DNA of 64,000 nt from Sciurus carolinensis (taxonomy: Eukaryota > Chordata > Mammalia > Rodentia > Sciuridae): assembly GCF_902686445.1 (NCBI RefSeq), contig NC_062220.1, positions 91,636,143 through 91,700,142 on the forward strand. The letters are read 5' to 3'. Positions 1 through 10,451 of the stretch are shown here, one piece after another (positions within the stretch are counted from its first letter, which is position 1; every line of letters starts with the position of its first letter). The notes below the pieces were generated by a model. It had not been told where the DNA came from and made no database searches. It saw only the letters and a list, made by a program, of their open reading frames with translations. Position numbers and translations under genes: made by a program.

Positions 1-1809
1 TGTGCCACCCAGTGACTTGAAAGGACCAAGACCGATCTACAGTGTGGATGCCAAAAGTGCGGGGTCTCTATCCCTTAACTACTGCCCTGCTGAAATTAAA
101 AGTATTCAGCTTTTGGGCCAGGCCCCCAACAAAGGAATGCACTCATCAGAGGTTTGACATCGTTAATTAGGAAAGATTTTGAAAACTCACTGAGGTCCTT
201 TCCTTACCTAACTTACATAGCACAGGTAACTAGAAGTATTTGAAACAGAAACAAATTATTGAAAAATCGTGTGACTATCATATTTAGAAATGTCTGAGTT
301 TGGGGCTGGGGAGATAGCTCAGTCAGTAGAGTGCTTGCCTTGCAAGCACAAGGCCCTGGGTTCGATCCCCAGCACCCAAAAAAAAAAAAAAAAAAGGAAA
401 TGTCTGAGTTTTATGGCTAACTATGGAATCACAAAGAAGTGAACGAAATGATAATCTAATCTACCTAATGTTGGTGTTGGGGGTCAGAACAGCGCCCCCC
501 ATCCTGTTTAGACCGCCAAAAACTAGAATATTCCACCCCAAAATATAAAACCCTGACATACAGCTAAAAGGAATTGAGAACCAGCCAGAACAGGAAAACT
601 TCAATAGCCCATCAATTGCCTAAAATAATTTATAAGACTGTCCTTTTAGAAGGATAACTTTACACTTAAAAGGGAAATTTTAGGTGTATGCTATGAGGAA
701 GAAAACAGCTTGGAGTCAACTGTTATCACCTCAGACTTTGAAAAAACAAGGCAACCTTTATTCCATTTCTTCCCTAATCTGTCTCCACACCTCTCAGAAG
801 CCCCGAAGTCCTATTCCCAGACTCCTTCTCTCTCCAGTCCTTTCAATTAATCAGTTACTTTTTGTTTTACTGGGTAGTAAGCCCAGAGCCCTCTATCTTT
901 GGGTTACAGTCCCAGCCTTAAAAACAAAAACAAACTTTTTATTTTTTACATTTTAAATTGCCCAATGTAGCCTGGAAGCTGAGATCCTCCTGCCTCAGCC
1001 TTTTCTTGCGACTCATAAACTAAAATGGCTTTTCCCGTCTTCGAGTTTTCTGCTCATTTAACGGAGCCCAGTCAAAGAACCCAGAAGGGCGGATTCAGAT
1101 TCCACTGGACTCTCCTCCGCACCCCGCCCTCTGCAGGTCGCCTGGACTCCTGGTGGCCTCTGCAGCGAGGGTCACCGAGCTGCCTCCACCAGGCCGGGCG
1201 GACCCTGAACCACGGCGCTGGCCCCGGGCTCCGGTCGCCGAGCTGCAGCGGCCCCTGCGCGCCCCGGGCCCGGCCTGGGCTCCGAGGGCTGCGGAGGCGC
1301 CACACTCGCCGTCCCCGCCGCCCGCCCCGGGACCTTCGGGGCCAGCCCTGGGCGCTCCAGTCTCCTCCCCACAGCGCAGCGACACGCCCGGGTCTCCCTC
1401 CCCTTAACGGCCGAGGAAGAAGAGTCGGGGTGGGCGGGCGAAGGGAAACGCGGAACCACAGGCCCCGAGGTGCCGGCGGGGCGTGTTTGTCACTCAGTCC
1501 TCGACGCCGCCCGCGCGCCCGAGACGCGGCTGGTCCTGGGGCGGCGGGACACGCGCGCGGCCTCCCGGGGCCGACACCGCCCTCCACGTGCGCGGGAGGC
1601 GCCTGTGGGGCCGGGTCTCCCCGCCCAGGACGAGGCCAAGCTGGCGAGCGCCGGGGCCGCCACCCTTCGCCCCAAGGAGGGGCCTGAGGCGCGGGCTCTC
1701 GTCGCCCGGCCCCGGGCTCCGGCCGCGGCCCAGAGGGTCAGGACCGCCCGAGCCCGGCCTGGCGCGCAGCCCCCTCCCCGCGAGCGGCCGCGGCGCCCGG
1801 CGGACTCAC
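1..1809 (-). other. RP9: RP9 intron 1, 3' portion outside window
   Basis: This is the stretch downstream (in the minus direction) of the RP9 exon 1 splice donor. It contains one recent ID SINE (302-396), a degenerate SINE remnant near 860-1010, and the left half of the CpG island (about 1080-1809). I looked on the minus strand for the next RP9 exon and did not see it, so intron 1 continues beyond the left edge. Bases 412-860 show no recognisable feature. Confidence 0.7.
302..396 (+). repeat. ID SINE, recent insertion with target duplication
   Basis: A complete ID element in plus orientation. It has the tRNA-derived head GGGGCTGGGGAGATAGCTCA, a recognisable A box and B box (GGTTCGATCCC), the GCACC end, and an A tail of about 18. 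It is flanked by a 15-bp direct repeat, GAAATGTCTGAGTTT, at 287-301 and 397-411. The perfect duplication and near-consensus body suggest a young insertion. Confidence 0.93.
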
Positions 1810-1961
1810 AAGGACTCCAGGTGCTTGAGCTGCTGCAGCTGCTGCGCGTCGTGCCGCCGCCGCTTTTGCTCCCGGCGCCGCTGCAGCTCCTGCTCCGCCG
1901 GCTCCCGCGGCCGCCGCGAGCCCCGCGCCCCAGCGTCGTCGGCCCCAGGCCGGGACGACAT
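1810..1961 (-). CDS. RP9: RP9, first coding exon (partial gene)
   Basis: RP9 (PAP-1, pim-1-associated protein) is a nuclear, splicing-associated protein; the human gene is linked to retinitis pigmentosa 9. The ATG lies at 1961-1959 on the minus strand and the frame reads MSSRPGADDA, then an arginine- and glutamine-rich stretch including RRREQKRRRHDAQQLQQLKH and ending in LES. This closely matches the N-terminus of human RP9 as I remember it. The exon is 152 nt (50 codons plus TT) and ends at a consensus donor: GTGAGT begins at 1809. The start agrees with the family start and lies in a CpG island. Later exons, with the zinc knuckle and lysine-rich tail, lie off the left edge. Divergent placement to BBS9 matches the mammalian gene order. 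Confidence 0.93.
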
Positions 1962-2173
1962 CGCGGCCCCCGCGCGCGGATCTGGCGGAGGCCGTGGCCA
2001 AGGTCGCAGTTCCTTCCGCGGCGCCCGACAGGCCCGCAGCGCCCCCTCCCGCCGCCCCGCGACCCGCTGGGCCGGGGCCGGTATCCCAGCTGAGGCTGCC
2101 CGGCCCCCGCCTCCGCGCCTCGGACCCCAAGTCCCAGTTCCCCAAGTCCGGGTTCCCCTAGCCGGGTTCTCTT

Positions 2174-2187
2174 GCGCCCCCTGGCGG
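2174..2187 (-). promoter_or_regulatory. CTCF-like core motif upstream of RP9
   Basis: GCGCCCCCTGGCGG, at the outer edge of the CpG island, matches the reverse complement of the CTCF core with one mismatch. Motif-only evidence in GC-rich DNA, where chance matches are common. Confidence 0.35.
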
Positions 2188-2429
2188 CGACCTGGAGCAG
2201 AGGCGGGCGGGGGGCAGGGCGGAGCCTGAGAGGCTTCCTGACCCAGGCTACCTGCGGGGCCACGCCCCTTTGTGGGCCTCGGCCTGGTACAAGTCTCATG
2301 TGTGTCTTAATCCATGGGCCTGGACTTTCCGATGAGTTTAAGTGCACTTATAACCTATTGGCAGGATTCATCCACTTTTTTTACCCCCCTTTCTCCCAAT
2401 GTTTTCCATCAGTGAGCTGCTTCCCAAGC

Positions 2430-2750
2430 TTTTTGTATTTTGCATTTTGAGATTTGGTGTTCAATTGCTTAGGCTGGCCTCCAGTGTGGGGTCTTTCTGC
2501 CAGAAGCTTCTGAATGACTAGGATTACAGAGTGCGCCACAGTTCTAGGTCTGTCCTTTTTTTGAGGGGGGGCAGTTTCAACCACTGAACCACATCGTCAG
2601 CCTTTTATTTATTATTATTATTATTATTATTTTGAGACAGGGTCTTTCTACATAAGGCCTCACTAAATTGCAGAGGCTGGCTTTGAACTTGATCTCCTCC
2701 TGCCTCAGCCTTTAGAGCTGCTAGTACTACAGGCTATGCCAGACCTGTCC
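2430..2750 (-). repeat. Two old B1-ID type SINE copies, minus orientation
   Basis: Two diverged copies lie back to back. The first keeps a B1-like part (ggctggcctcc through ggattacag). The second keeps an ID-like part (ccactgaaccacat), a (TTA)n expansion at 2605-2630, then the B1 part (gagacagggtc through ctgcctcagcc). Confidence 0.75.
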
Positions 2751-2849
2751 TTGTTTTATTATTATCAACCCCAACTGTATGTATTAGGATGGTTTCCTAC
2801 CCATCTTGACTGAGGGTACTCTTGGTATTACTTTTTAAAAAAAATCTTT

Positions 2850-4197
2850 CTGTCCCCCACCCCTCCCACCCCATTTTCCTCTACACCATCATCCAAAGTT
2901 CATTCTTCTCTTCCCCCCTTCACCTCCCCTCCTTATATATTGTCATGCACTTATCAGAGAAAATATTCGGCCTTTGGTTTTTTGGGCTTGGCCTATTTCA
3001 CTTAGCATGATATTTTCCAACTTCATCCATTTACCAGCAAATACCATAATTTTAGTCTTCTTTATGACTGAGTAATATTCCATTGTGTATATATACCACA
3101 CTTTTTTAATCCATTCATCAATTGATGGGCATCTAGGTTGGTTCCACAATCTAGCTATTGTGAATTGAGCTGCTATGAACATTGATGTGGCTGCATCACT
3201 GTAATATGCTGATTTTAATTCCTTTGGGTATAAGCTGAGGAATGGGATAGCTGGGTCAAATGGTGGGTCCATTCCAAGCTTTGTGAGGAATCTCCATACT
3301 GCTTTCCAGAGTGGCTGTACCAATTTGCAACTCCACCAGCAATGTATGAGTGTGCCTTTTTCCCCACATCCACGCCAACACTTACAGTTGCTTGTGTTCT
3401 TGATAATAGTCATTCTAATTGGAGTTAGATGAAATCTTAGGGTGGTTTTAATTTGCATTCTCAATTACTAGGGTTGATGAGCATTTTTTCATATATTTGT
3501 TGATCACCTGTATATCTTCGTCTGTGAAGTGTCTGCCCATTTCCTTAGCCCATTTATTGATTGGGTTCTTTGTATTTTGGGTGTAAAGTTTTTTAAGTTC
3601 TTTATAAACTTTGGACATGGGCGCTTTGTCTGACTTGTGTGTCTCTGTCTGAAGAGTCTGTAGTCTCTCTTTTCACATTATTGATTGTTTCCTGTGCTGA
3701 GAAAAAACTTTTTAGTTTGAATCTATCCCATTTATTGATTCTTGCTTTTATTTCTTGTGTTATGGGGGTCTTGTTAAGGAAGTCTGGTCCTAAGCCAATG
3801 TGATTGAGATTCAGGCCTACTTTTTCTTCTATTTGGTGAAAGATCTTGAGCCTAATTCCTAGATCCTTGATGCATTTCGAGTTGAGTTTTGTGCAGGGTG
3901 AGAGATAGGGGTTTAATTTCATTTTACTACATATGGATTTCCAGTTTTCCCAGCACCATTTGTTGAAGAGGCTATCTTTTCTCCATTGTACATTTTTGGC
4001 ACCTTTGTCTAGTATGAGATAACTTACTTATGTGGGTATGTCTCTGTGTCTTCTATCCTGTACCATTGATCTACCTGTCTGTTTTGGTGCCAATACCATG
4101 CCATTTTTGCTTTGGCTATTCTGGGTCTTTTGTTCTTCCAGATGAATTTCATGAATGCTTTTTCTATTTCTATTAGAAATGTCATATGGATTTTAAG
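2850..4197 (-). mobile_element. L1 LINE 3' fragment, minus orientation
   Basis: The minus strand encodes the C-terminal part of L1 ORF2. Open stretches lie at 3602-3922 and 2943-3464, the latter with the cysteine-rich segment [18 protein letters not shown] and the typical late motifs [10 protein letters not shown] and YYSVIK. The fragment is 5'-truncated, starting within the post-RT region near 4197, and its 3' UTR is cut short at a C/G-rich polypurine tract. It is closely similar to the end of the full-length L1 at 8237-14604, so the two belong to related subfamilies in inverted orientation. Confidence 0.92.
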
Positions 4198-4354
4198 CAA
4201 AGGCCTTGTAACTTTTTATAGGTGAGTCTCCATTGCAATGTAACAGATGTTCAAAAAATAACTCTAGAGTTGAATAAAAATAGAACTGATCAAAAAACCA
4301 TTAACCTAGGTATGTAGGATCCAAATTGTGAGCCTGAAAAATACAGCATTTAAG

Positions 4355-4470
4355 AAATGTTGATGGACCTTTATTTAATTAATTTATTTATATGTGGTTC
4401 TGAGAATCAAACCCAGTGCCTCGCACATGCTAGGCAAGTGCTTTACCACTGCGGCACAATCTCAGCCCTT
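4355..4470 (-). repeat. Tailed ID-derived SINE, minus
   Basis: Pattern of the tailed squirrel ID derivative: gacctttattt, then tatgtggttctgagaatcaa, cacatgctaggcaagtgct and accactgcggcacaatctcagcc. Moderately diverged. Confidence 0.8.
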
Positions 4471-4654
4471 CAATGTGATCTTGATATTGCTCTTAATGGA
4501 GAAGTTGATTCATCTATGCCCTTGAGGAATCCAGGAAATGACAGCTGAGCTGTCTTATCATCCTGAGCTACCGAAAGGAATATGGATTTGGGTCTTCTGA
4601 AGGGTGGTGAGAGCAAGTTATGGGAGGGTGAGGGGAAAGGTTTAGTTAAGATTG

Positions 4655-5035
4655 AATAGCCTGAGGCAGGAAGATTGAGAGTTTGAGGCCAGTCTCAGAA
4701 ACTTAGGGAGACCCTGTCTCAAAAAATTTATAAAGGGATGGGTGTAGTGGTCCATGTCTGTAATCCCAGTGACTTGGGAAGCTGAAACAGGAGGATCACA
4801 GGTTCAAGGCTAACCTCACTAATTTAGCAAGGCTCTAAACAACTTAATGAGAACCTGTCTCAAATTAAAATAAAAAGTCCTGGGGATGTGGCTCAGTGCT
4901 AAAGCACCCCTGTCTTCAATCCCTGGTACCCCCCCAAAAAATTAAAGAAGGACTGGGGATGTAGTTGAGTGATAAAGCACTGGGTTCAACCCCCAGTACC
5001 AAAACACAACAAACAAACAAACAAACAAAAAAACT
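4655..5035 (+). repeat. Cluster of B1-ID SINEs, plus
   Basis: A B1 fragment (4660-4725), then a composite with a B1 part (4740-4865) followed by an ID part (ctggggatgtggctcagtg, 4880-4930), then another ID unit (4952-5000) with an (AAAC)n tail. The order B1 then ID then A-rich tail is the B1-ID composite architecture. Confidence 0.85.
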
Positions 5036-5934
5036 GGAGATGGCCTGTAAAGCCACAGTTTAACAAAGAAAAGGTTTTAAGTCAATGCCTTCTGCTTTTA
5101 GTCATCCTCTACTGGGTGCTGAGAGATGTTCTTTTGAATGGAGATTTCCTTTATAGATAGATAACAATTTTACAAAAGAATAACCTTTCAGAGTTTCTGT
5201 ATATACAGGTTCTCAAAATAAGCAGCTTGAATTAATATGTTAAAGAGATATTCCAGAAAAACCCAGTATCATAGAACCAATTACCAATTGCAAGGTGCTG
5301 TGAGACTGAATTGGTTTATACAATGATGAGGACAAAAGTGACTTACATCTTAACTAGAATGTACCTAATCTTATGCTTATATCAAGTTTGTCAGGCCCAT
5401 TCCAAGTGCTCAAGGCACTAGGGTTTGGTGGCAAAGCTCCACATACCACTCTAAAGGTTTTATTTATAGGAAGCTGGAAACACATTGGGGGTTGGAAGCA
5501 GGGTTACTCACTGGGCAATTATGCAGTTATTATTCAAGATGGCTGCAGGCAGGTCAAGGTGAATTCCTATGAGAGGTACCATTTTAGAGTGGCATATTCT
5601 GGTCTCAACTGTTATATTTCTGGCTGATATGTTAAGAACCCTAGTCTGCTATCACAGCAGAAAGCCTGAGTCAGAACTGCTACACCAAGTGCTTTGGGAA
5701 TTCTTGATACACAGGAATTGTGAAAGATAAAAGGTTGATAATTTAATGTCACTAGGTTTGGTGTGGTTTACTATTGAGCAGCAGTTATGAATCTTCAATG
5801 GGAGTGCTGAGCTTTGGGCCTGTAGGGCTAAGGACCAGATTGCACAATTGTGCCTCTGTGATAGCTGTGTGGGAAGAGGACTTTCCTCAGTGACATTTCT
5901 AATTCCTTCCTTTCCCCTCTCCCCCCATTCCTTC
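5036..5934. other. Intergenic, no recognisable feature
   Basis: AT-rich unique sequence between RP9 and BBS9. Short open frames at 5373-5627 (plus) and 5652-5936 (minus) have no family resemblance that I recognise. Confidence 0.5.
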
Positions 5935-6375
5935 ATGTATTTATTTATTTATCTTTTGTTACTGGGGATATAACTCCAGGGCCCAAGCATGTTAGTCAAG
6001 TGTTCTACCACTAAGCCATATTTTTGAAATTTTTTAAAAAATTTGAGAGAGGATCTCATTAAATTGCCTAGGCTGGCCTTGAACTTGCAATCCTCCTTTT
6101 TCAGCCTCCCAGGTAGCAGGGATTATAGGCATGCACCACTACAACCAACTGATTGAATGTTTTTGAGACTTATTATGACAATCAACTCTTGCTGGGTGCT
6201 TGATATATAACTGTAATCCCAGCTACTTGGTAGGCTAAGGTAGGAGGATCCCAAGTTCAAGACCAGCCTGAACACTTTAGAAAGATCCTGTCTCAAACAA
6301 AAAAATAAAAAGGCTGGGAATGTAGATTAGTGGTAGAATGCCCCTGGATTCAGTACTCAGAAGAAAAAAAATCAA
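5935..6375. repeat. Two opposed B1-ID SINEs
   Basis: A minus copy (5935-6152: ID part, T/A-rich linker, B1 part ending in tgcaccac) is followed by a plus copy (about 6190-6371: tgtaatcccagctacttgg through the ID part and an A-rich tail). Both are moderately diverged. As inverted neighbours they could pair in transcribed RNA. Confidence 0.8.
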
Positions 6376-7110
6376 TCATTCATCCACTCATTCATTCATT
6401 CATTTATTCCTTTCTTCATTGAACATGAAATGAGACCCTCTACTGTTGTAGAGGGAATTTAGGAGCTGAAGTGACTGCAGGGATCTGTCTGCGGCAGTTG
6501 GTCCTCACAATTAGGCAGGAAGGACTTTAAACAAGTTCCACAGGATGACAGGAAGGAGTTTATAGAGAAAGGTAGAGTAAGGGCACACAGCAAGGCACTG
6601 GGTGGAGGTCTCTGAGAAAGCAGTGTAGTTCATAGTCTGGGTTTTTAAGGGGTTTGGATCCCTCTGTCCTTGTCTTATTCTCTCATACCTTTTCGATTGA
6701 TAAGTGACTTGTTGCCTTTGCTTTTTCTTTTGTATTGCCCTTAGTAAACTATTTTGTGAGGGTCACGATGACCTGGTCACAAGACATAGCTGTGACATGG
6801 TTTTGAAACAATAATTTCCTTATGGGGCTATAATTAACTATGATTGGGGAATATTTAACATAACAATTCTCATTTTCCAGATGTTTGTTTTGATAAAATT
6901 TCTACTACTCCCAGTCCTGTACTTATGGACTCCCTTTGATGTACATGTTTGATGCCCTCCCTATGAGTTACTTCCCTTTAGTGTCCTCCCATACCTACAC
7001 ATGACTATCACTATGGAATGACACTTTTCCAAGTGGTCTTTGCCTTCATGAAGCTTATGTAATTAAAAATGTTGAACCAATAATTATCCATATACCAATA
7101 ATGTTTTAAT
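6376..7110. other. Intergenic, no recognised gene; CATT repeat
   Basis: It begins with a short imperfect (CATT)n tract at 6376-6420. The remainder is unique. Around 7030-7070, 'tcatgaagctta' resembles the conserved end of old L2/MIR-type elements, but this is too short to assign. Confidence 0.45.
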
Positions 7111-7114
7111 GATC

Positions 7115-7466
7115 AGGGTTTTTTTTTTTTTGTTATTTATTTATTTACAGATGGGGTCTTGCTATGTTGCCCAGGCTGGTTTTGAACTCCTGGACTGAAG
7201 AGATCCTCCCTAACTTAGCCTCCCCAGTATTGGGACTCCCCAGGTGTATGCCACCATAGCTGGCTCAATGATGAGTTCTTTTTTTCTGGTACCAGGGACT
7301 GAACCTAGGGGCACATAACCACTGAGCCACATCCTCAGTCCTTTTCTGTATTTTATTTACAGCAGGGTCTCACCAAGTTGCTGAGGCTGGCTTTGAACTT
7401 GCAATCCTCCTGTCTCAGCCTCCTGAGCTGTTGGGATTACAGGTGTGTGCCACCGTGCTCAGCTTC
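7115..7466 (-). repeat. Two B1/B1-ID SINEs, minus
   Basis: A B1-like monomer after a T run (7119-7265: ggggtcttgctatgttgccc through gccaccatagctggc) is followed directly by a full B1-ID copy (7279-7466: ggtaccagggactgaaccta through ttacaggtgtgtgccacc). Confidence 0.85.
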
Positions 7467-8222
7467 AGTGATCAGTTCTATGAAGACATATGGAGTACCT
7501 ATTCTAGGGCATCTCAGGAAGTCTTCCCACAGAAAGGGACAAATCAGCAGAGACATAGAGGACAAATAGGAGTTGTTGGAACAAGGAATAAAAGAAAGCA
7601 TCCCAGGAGGTGGAGTAAGTCTTTAGACGAGGCTTCATAAATGTGAGAAAGGGAAAAAGCCAAGGTGGAACTGGAGTCTGTGGTACAAGAGACAGAGTCA
7701 TAAGATGATGCTGGAGAGGTAGATGGGATGAGGTTGTCTCAGGTCCGAAATAAAGTGTGAAAGACCTGGATCTCAAAGACTAAGCAGGATGAGAAGGAAA
7801 CAAAATTCCACAATTATTTGTTAGGACTGATAAAAGCTACTTTCATGTTTTTCTTATTGTGGATTGAGATCACTAGAGTATTGTAAATTCAAATTTAGGG
7901 AATTGCTAAAACTATTTAAAAAATAAAATTAAAATGGGGGATAGCTCATTTGTAGAGTGCTTTTCTAGTATGCACAAGGCCCTGAATGGGATCCCTAGCA
8001 CTGCAGAACAAAACAAACAACCCCACCCACAACCCCCACAAAACAAACAACTGGGTGTTGTACCATGAACCTATAATACTAGCTACTCAGGAGGCTGAAG
8101 CTTGGTCCCCATCTTCCTTGCCCCCAATGTAGAAATATCAGAGGGCATCACACATAAGTAAGGTTAGGTATTATTTCTTCCCAAATTAATTTTGTCCTGT
8201 GAGTTAAGGTAAAAAGTGATTT
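7467..8222. other. Intergenic with ID remnant
   Basis: Mostly unique sequence with a diverged ID unit (about 7933-8015: gggggatagctcatttgtag) followed by an AC-rich tail and a B1 start near 8060-8100. No coding gene was recognised. It ends at the left target duplication of the L1. Confidence 0.5.
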
Positions 8223-8236
8223 AAATCTGTGTTCTG
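8223..8236 (+). repeat. Left target-site duplication of full-length L1
   Basis: AAATCTGTGTTCTG. The identical 14 bases recur at 14605-14618, directly after the A-rich 3' end of the L1. Confidence 0.93.
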
Positions 8237-8459
8237 GGTGCCTACCATCCACCATTTGCTTGCTGCTTACCTGTCCATCACCTGCCTCTCACCTACCCAT
8301 CACCCACTACCCGAGATTCACCTCCCGATCATCTGACAGCAGTCAGCAGACTGACCACAGACTTCCAGTGGAGCACCAGCTGCCTGCTGTTGCCTGGAAG
8401 TTCACTGTCACAGTACCTGCAGGTTTGGTTATACATGGCTGCCACCATTTTGAGACAAC

Positions 8460-8700
8460 AGCCAGGACTTGTAGGACCCCTGGCTGGACTGACTTTGCCC
8501 CATCTCCAGGATCCCTCAGGCCGACCAATTACTCCCTGCCTCTGGGGCCCTCACTTCGACTGACTTCTCTTGCCACCAGGACCCCCAGACCAACTGATTG
8601 CACCCCACCTCCAGGACCCCTGCCCAACCAACTGCATCCTGCCTCCAGGACCTCCAACTGACCACCCCACACCCTGAGCTGCAGCTCCCCATTTTCCAAC
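8460..8700 (+). repeat. Degenerate tandem repeat in L1 5' UTR
   Basis: The unit AGGACCCC.CAGACCAACTG followed by a C-rich spacer recurs imperfectly at roughly 35-40 nt spacing (near 8508, 8577, 8612 and 8646). It is the most GC-rich part of the element and probably belongs to its promoter. Internal repetition of the 5' UTR is common in rodent L1 families. Confidence 0.55.
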
Positions 8701-9381
8701 ACATTTGGAAGCCAGAGCAGCTATCTTGGATAATGCTGGAAGCTCTACCTCCCATCTTAAGTGGGGCAAATCCAATACTGAGATGCCTGCTGGAGACTGG
8801 AAACTCATTGTCAGGTACCTCTCATACATCAGGCTACTGAAGACTGGGAGGTTTGAATACTATATGACTGGTATACTGTAGAATTTCTTTTTTTCTCCTT
8901 ATTGAAAAATTTTAAGTTTTTATTTCTTTACTTTTCTTGCTCTCTTTTCCTTTAGTTTACCTGTTCCCTCAGAGTCTCTTTCTCCCTTTTCCCATGTAAA
9001 CAACTGACTTCCTTTGATTACACTCTCACTTTCTATGATCTAGAACTTCTATATATTCTTTTCTTATCCCATTAATAGCTACATGCTACAAGCCTCCACA
9101 TCCTCTTGGTCCTCCATTAGAAACTGCAGACCTTATTGCAAACCTGTTTGTTTTACTGAAGATAATAATTGAACTAATTTTGTTTATTATGACAATATTG
9201 TTAACGTCCTCATAGGGGCTATTTGGTTTCGGGTTGCATACTGTCTGACTGGACACTGCTAATATTAATCTACCCCTTAAAGAAAAGGTTTAGAAACCAG
9301 TAGGGTCACTATAAGCCTATGGTGGGGGGGAACTGTAATACCTCAGATCTGCACTGCTAGAGGGGAAGATACCTGAATAAC

Positions 9382-10394
9382 ATGAAAAAACAAGGGAAGA
9401 AAATGATCCAAACAAATCTAGATTCTATATTAACAGAATCCAGTGACAGTATGATAGAAGAAATGTCGAAAAGGACTTCAGATTATGCATGATTAAAATG
9501 ATTCATGAGGCAAAGGATGAGATAAGAGAGCAAATTCAGGCAATGAATGATCATTCCAATAAGTAGTTGAAAGAGCAAATGCAGGAAGCAAAAGATCATT
9601 TCAACAAAGAGATAGAAATTCTCAAAAAAAACAAAACAAAACAAATGGAAATCCTTGAAATGAAGGAAACAAACCAAGTAAAAAACTTAATGGAAAGCAT
9701 CACCAACAGACTAGACCACTTGGAAGACAGAACCTCAGAAAATGAAGACAAAATATTTTACCTTGAAAATAAAGTTGCCCAAATAGAGGAGATGGTAAGA
9801 AATCATGAACAGAACCTCCAAGAACAATGGGATATAATGAAAGGACCAAATTTAAGAATTATTGGGATTGAGGAAGGCACAGAGATACAAACCAAAGGAA
9901 TGAACAACCTATTCAATGAAATAATAGCAGAGAATTTCCCAAACCTGAAGAATGAAATGGAAAATCAAATACAAGAGGCTTATAGGACAGCAAATACACA
10001 AAATCACAACAGAGTCACATCAAGGCACGTGATAATAAAAATATCTCACATATAAAATAAAGATAGGATTTTGAAGGCTATGAGAGAAAGGCATCAGATT
10101 ACATATAGGGGGGAACCAATACGAGCAGATTTCTCGGCCCAGACTCTAAAACCTAGAAGGGCCTGGAACAACATATTTCAAGCTCTGAAAGAACATGGTT
10201 GCCAACCAAGAATCCTATACCCAGTAAAACTAACCTTCAGATTAGAAGACAAAATAAGATCCTTCCATGATAAACAAAAGTTAAAAGAATTAACAAATAG
10301 CAAGCCTGCGCTACAGAATATTCTCAACAAAATATTCCATGAGGAGGAAATTAAAAACAACACTGAAGGTCAGCTAAGGAAGGAACTACCTTAA
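9382..10394 (+). pseudogene. L1 ORF1 (RNA-binding chaperone), broken
   Basis: The ATG at 9382 begins MKKQGKKMIQ. The frame is lost near 9490 (TGA, with a frame change), has another stop (TAG) at 9564-9566, then is open from 9567. A single in-frame TAA at 10053-10055 interrupts it, and the same frame continues (ILKAMRERHQ onward) to a natural stop at 10394. The central part is a coiled coil rich in E, K, Q and N. The C-terminal part has the conserved AQTLKPRRAWNNIFQALKEH and RILYPVKLTF segments of the L1 ORF1p C-terminal domain. It is non-functional as it stands. Confidence 0.9.
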
Positions 10395-10451
10395 AGGAAA
10401 AACCAATCAAAGGAGAAACCAAGTCAAGTTAAAAACCAAAAATGAGCCCAA

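Larger units (their letters stand above)
1080..2260. promoter_or_regulatory. RP9: CpG island / RP9 promoter region
   Basis: A sharply GC-rich and CpG-rich block compared with the AT-rich flanks. It covers RP9 exon 1, the start of its intron, and the presumed promoter upstream of 1961 on the minus strand. Several long open frames run through it on both strands, but they are composition artefacts: low-complexity proline, arginine, glycine and alanine translations with no family resemblance. The exact transcription start is not visible; no TATA box is evident. Confidence 0.85.

Noticed and set aside
302..396. tRNA gene-like A and B boxes in ID elements
   Set aside because: The whole-unit pattern, A tail and target duplication show a SINE; the sequence does not form a proper tRNA cloverleaf gene. 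The same applies to all other ID copies.
1025..2347. Several long overlapping open frames on both strands near 1.0-2.3 kb
   Set aside because: They arise from the stop-poor CpG island. Translations are low-complexity Pro/Arg/Gly/Ala. Only the 1810-1961 minus segment matches a protein family and has a splice donor.
8260..8840. Open frames on both strands at 8.26-8.84 kb as a possible novel gene
   Set aside because: They lie inside the L1 5' UTR, bounded by the element's target duplications.
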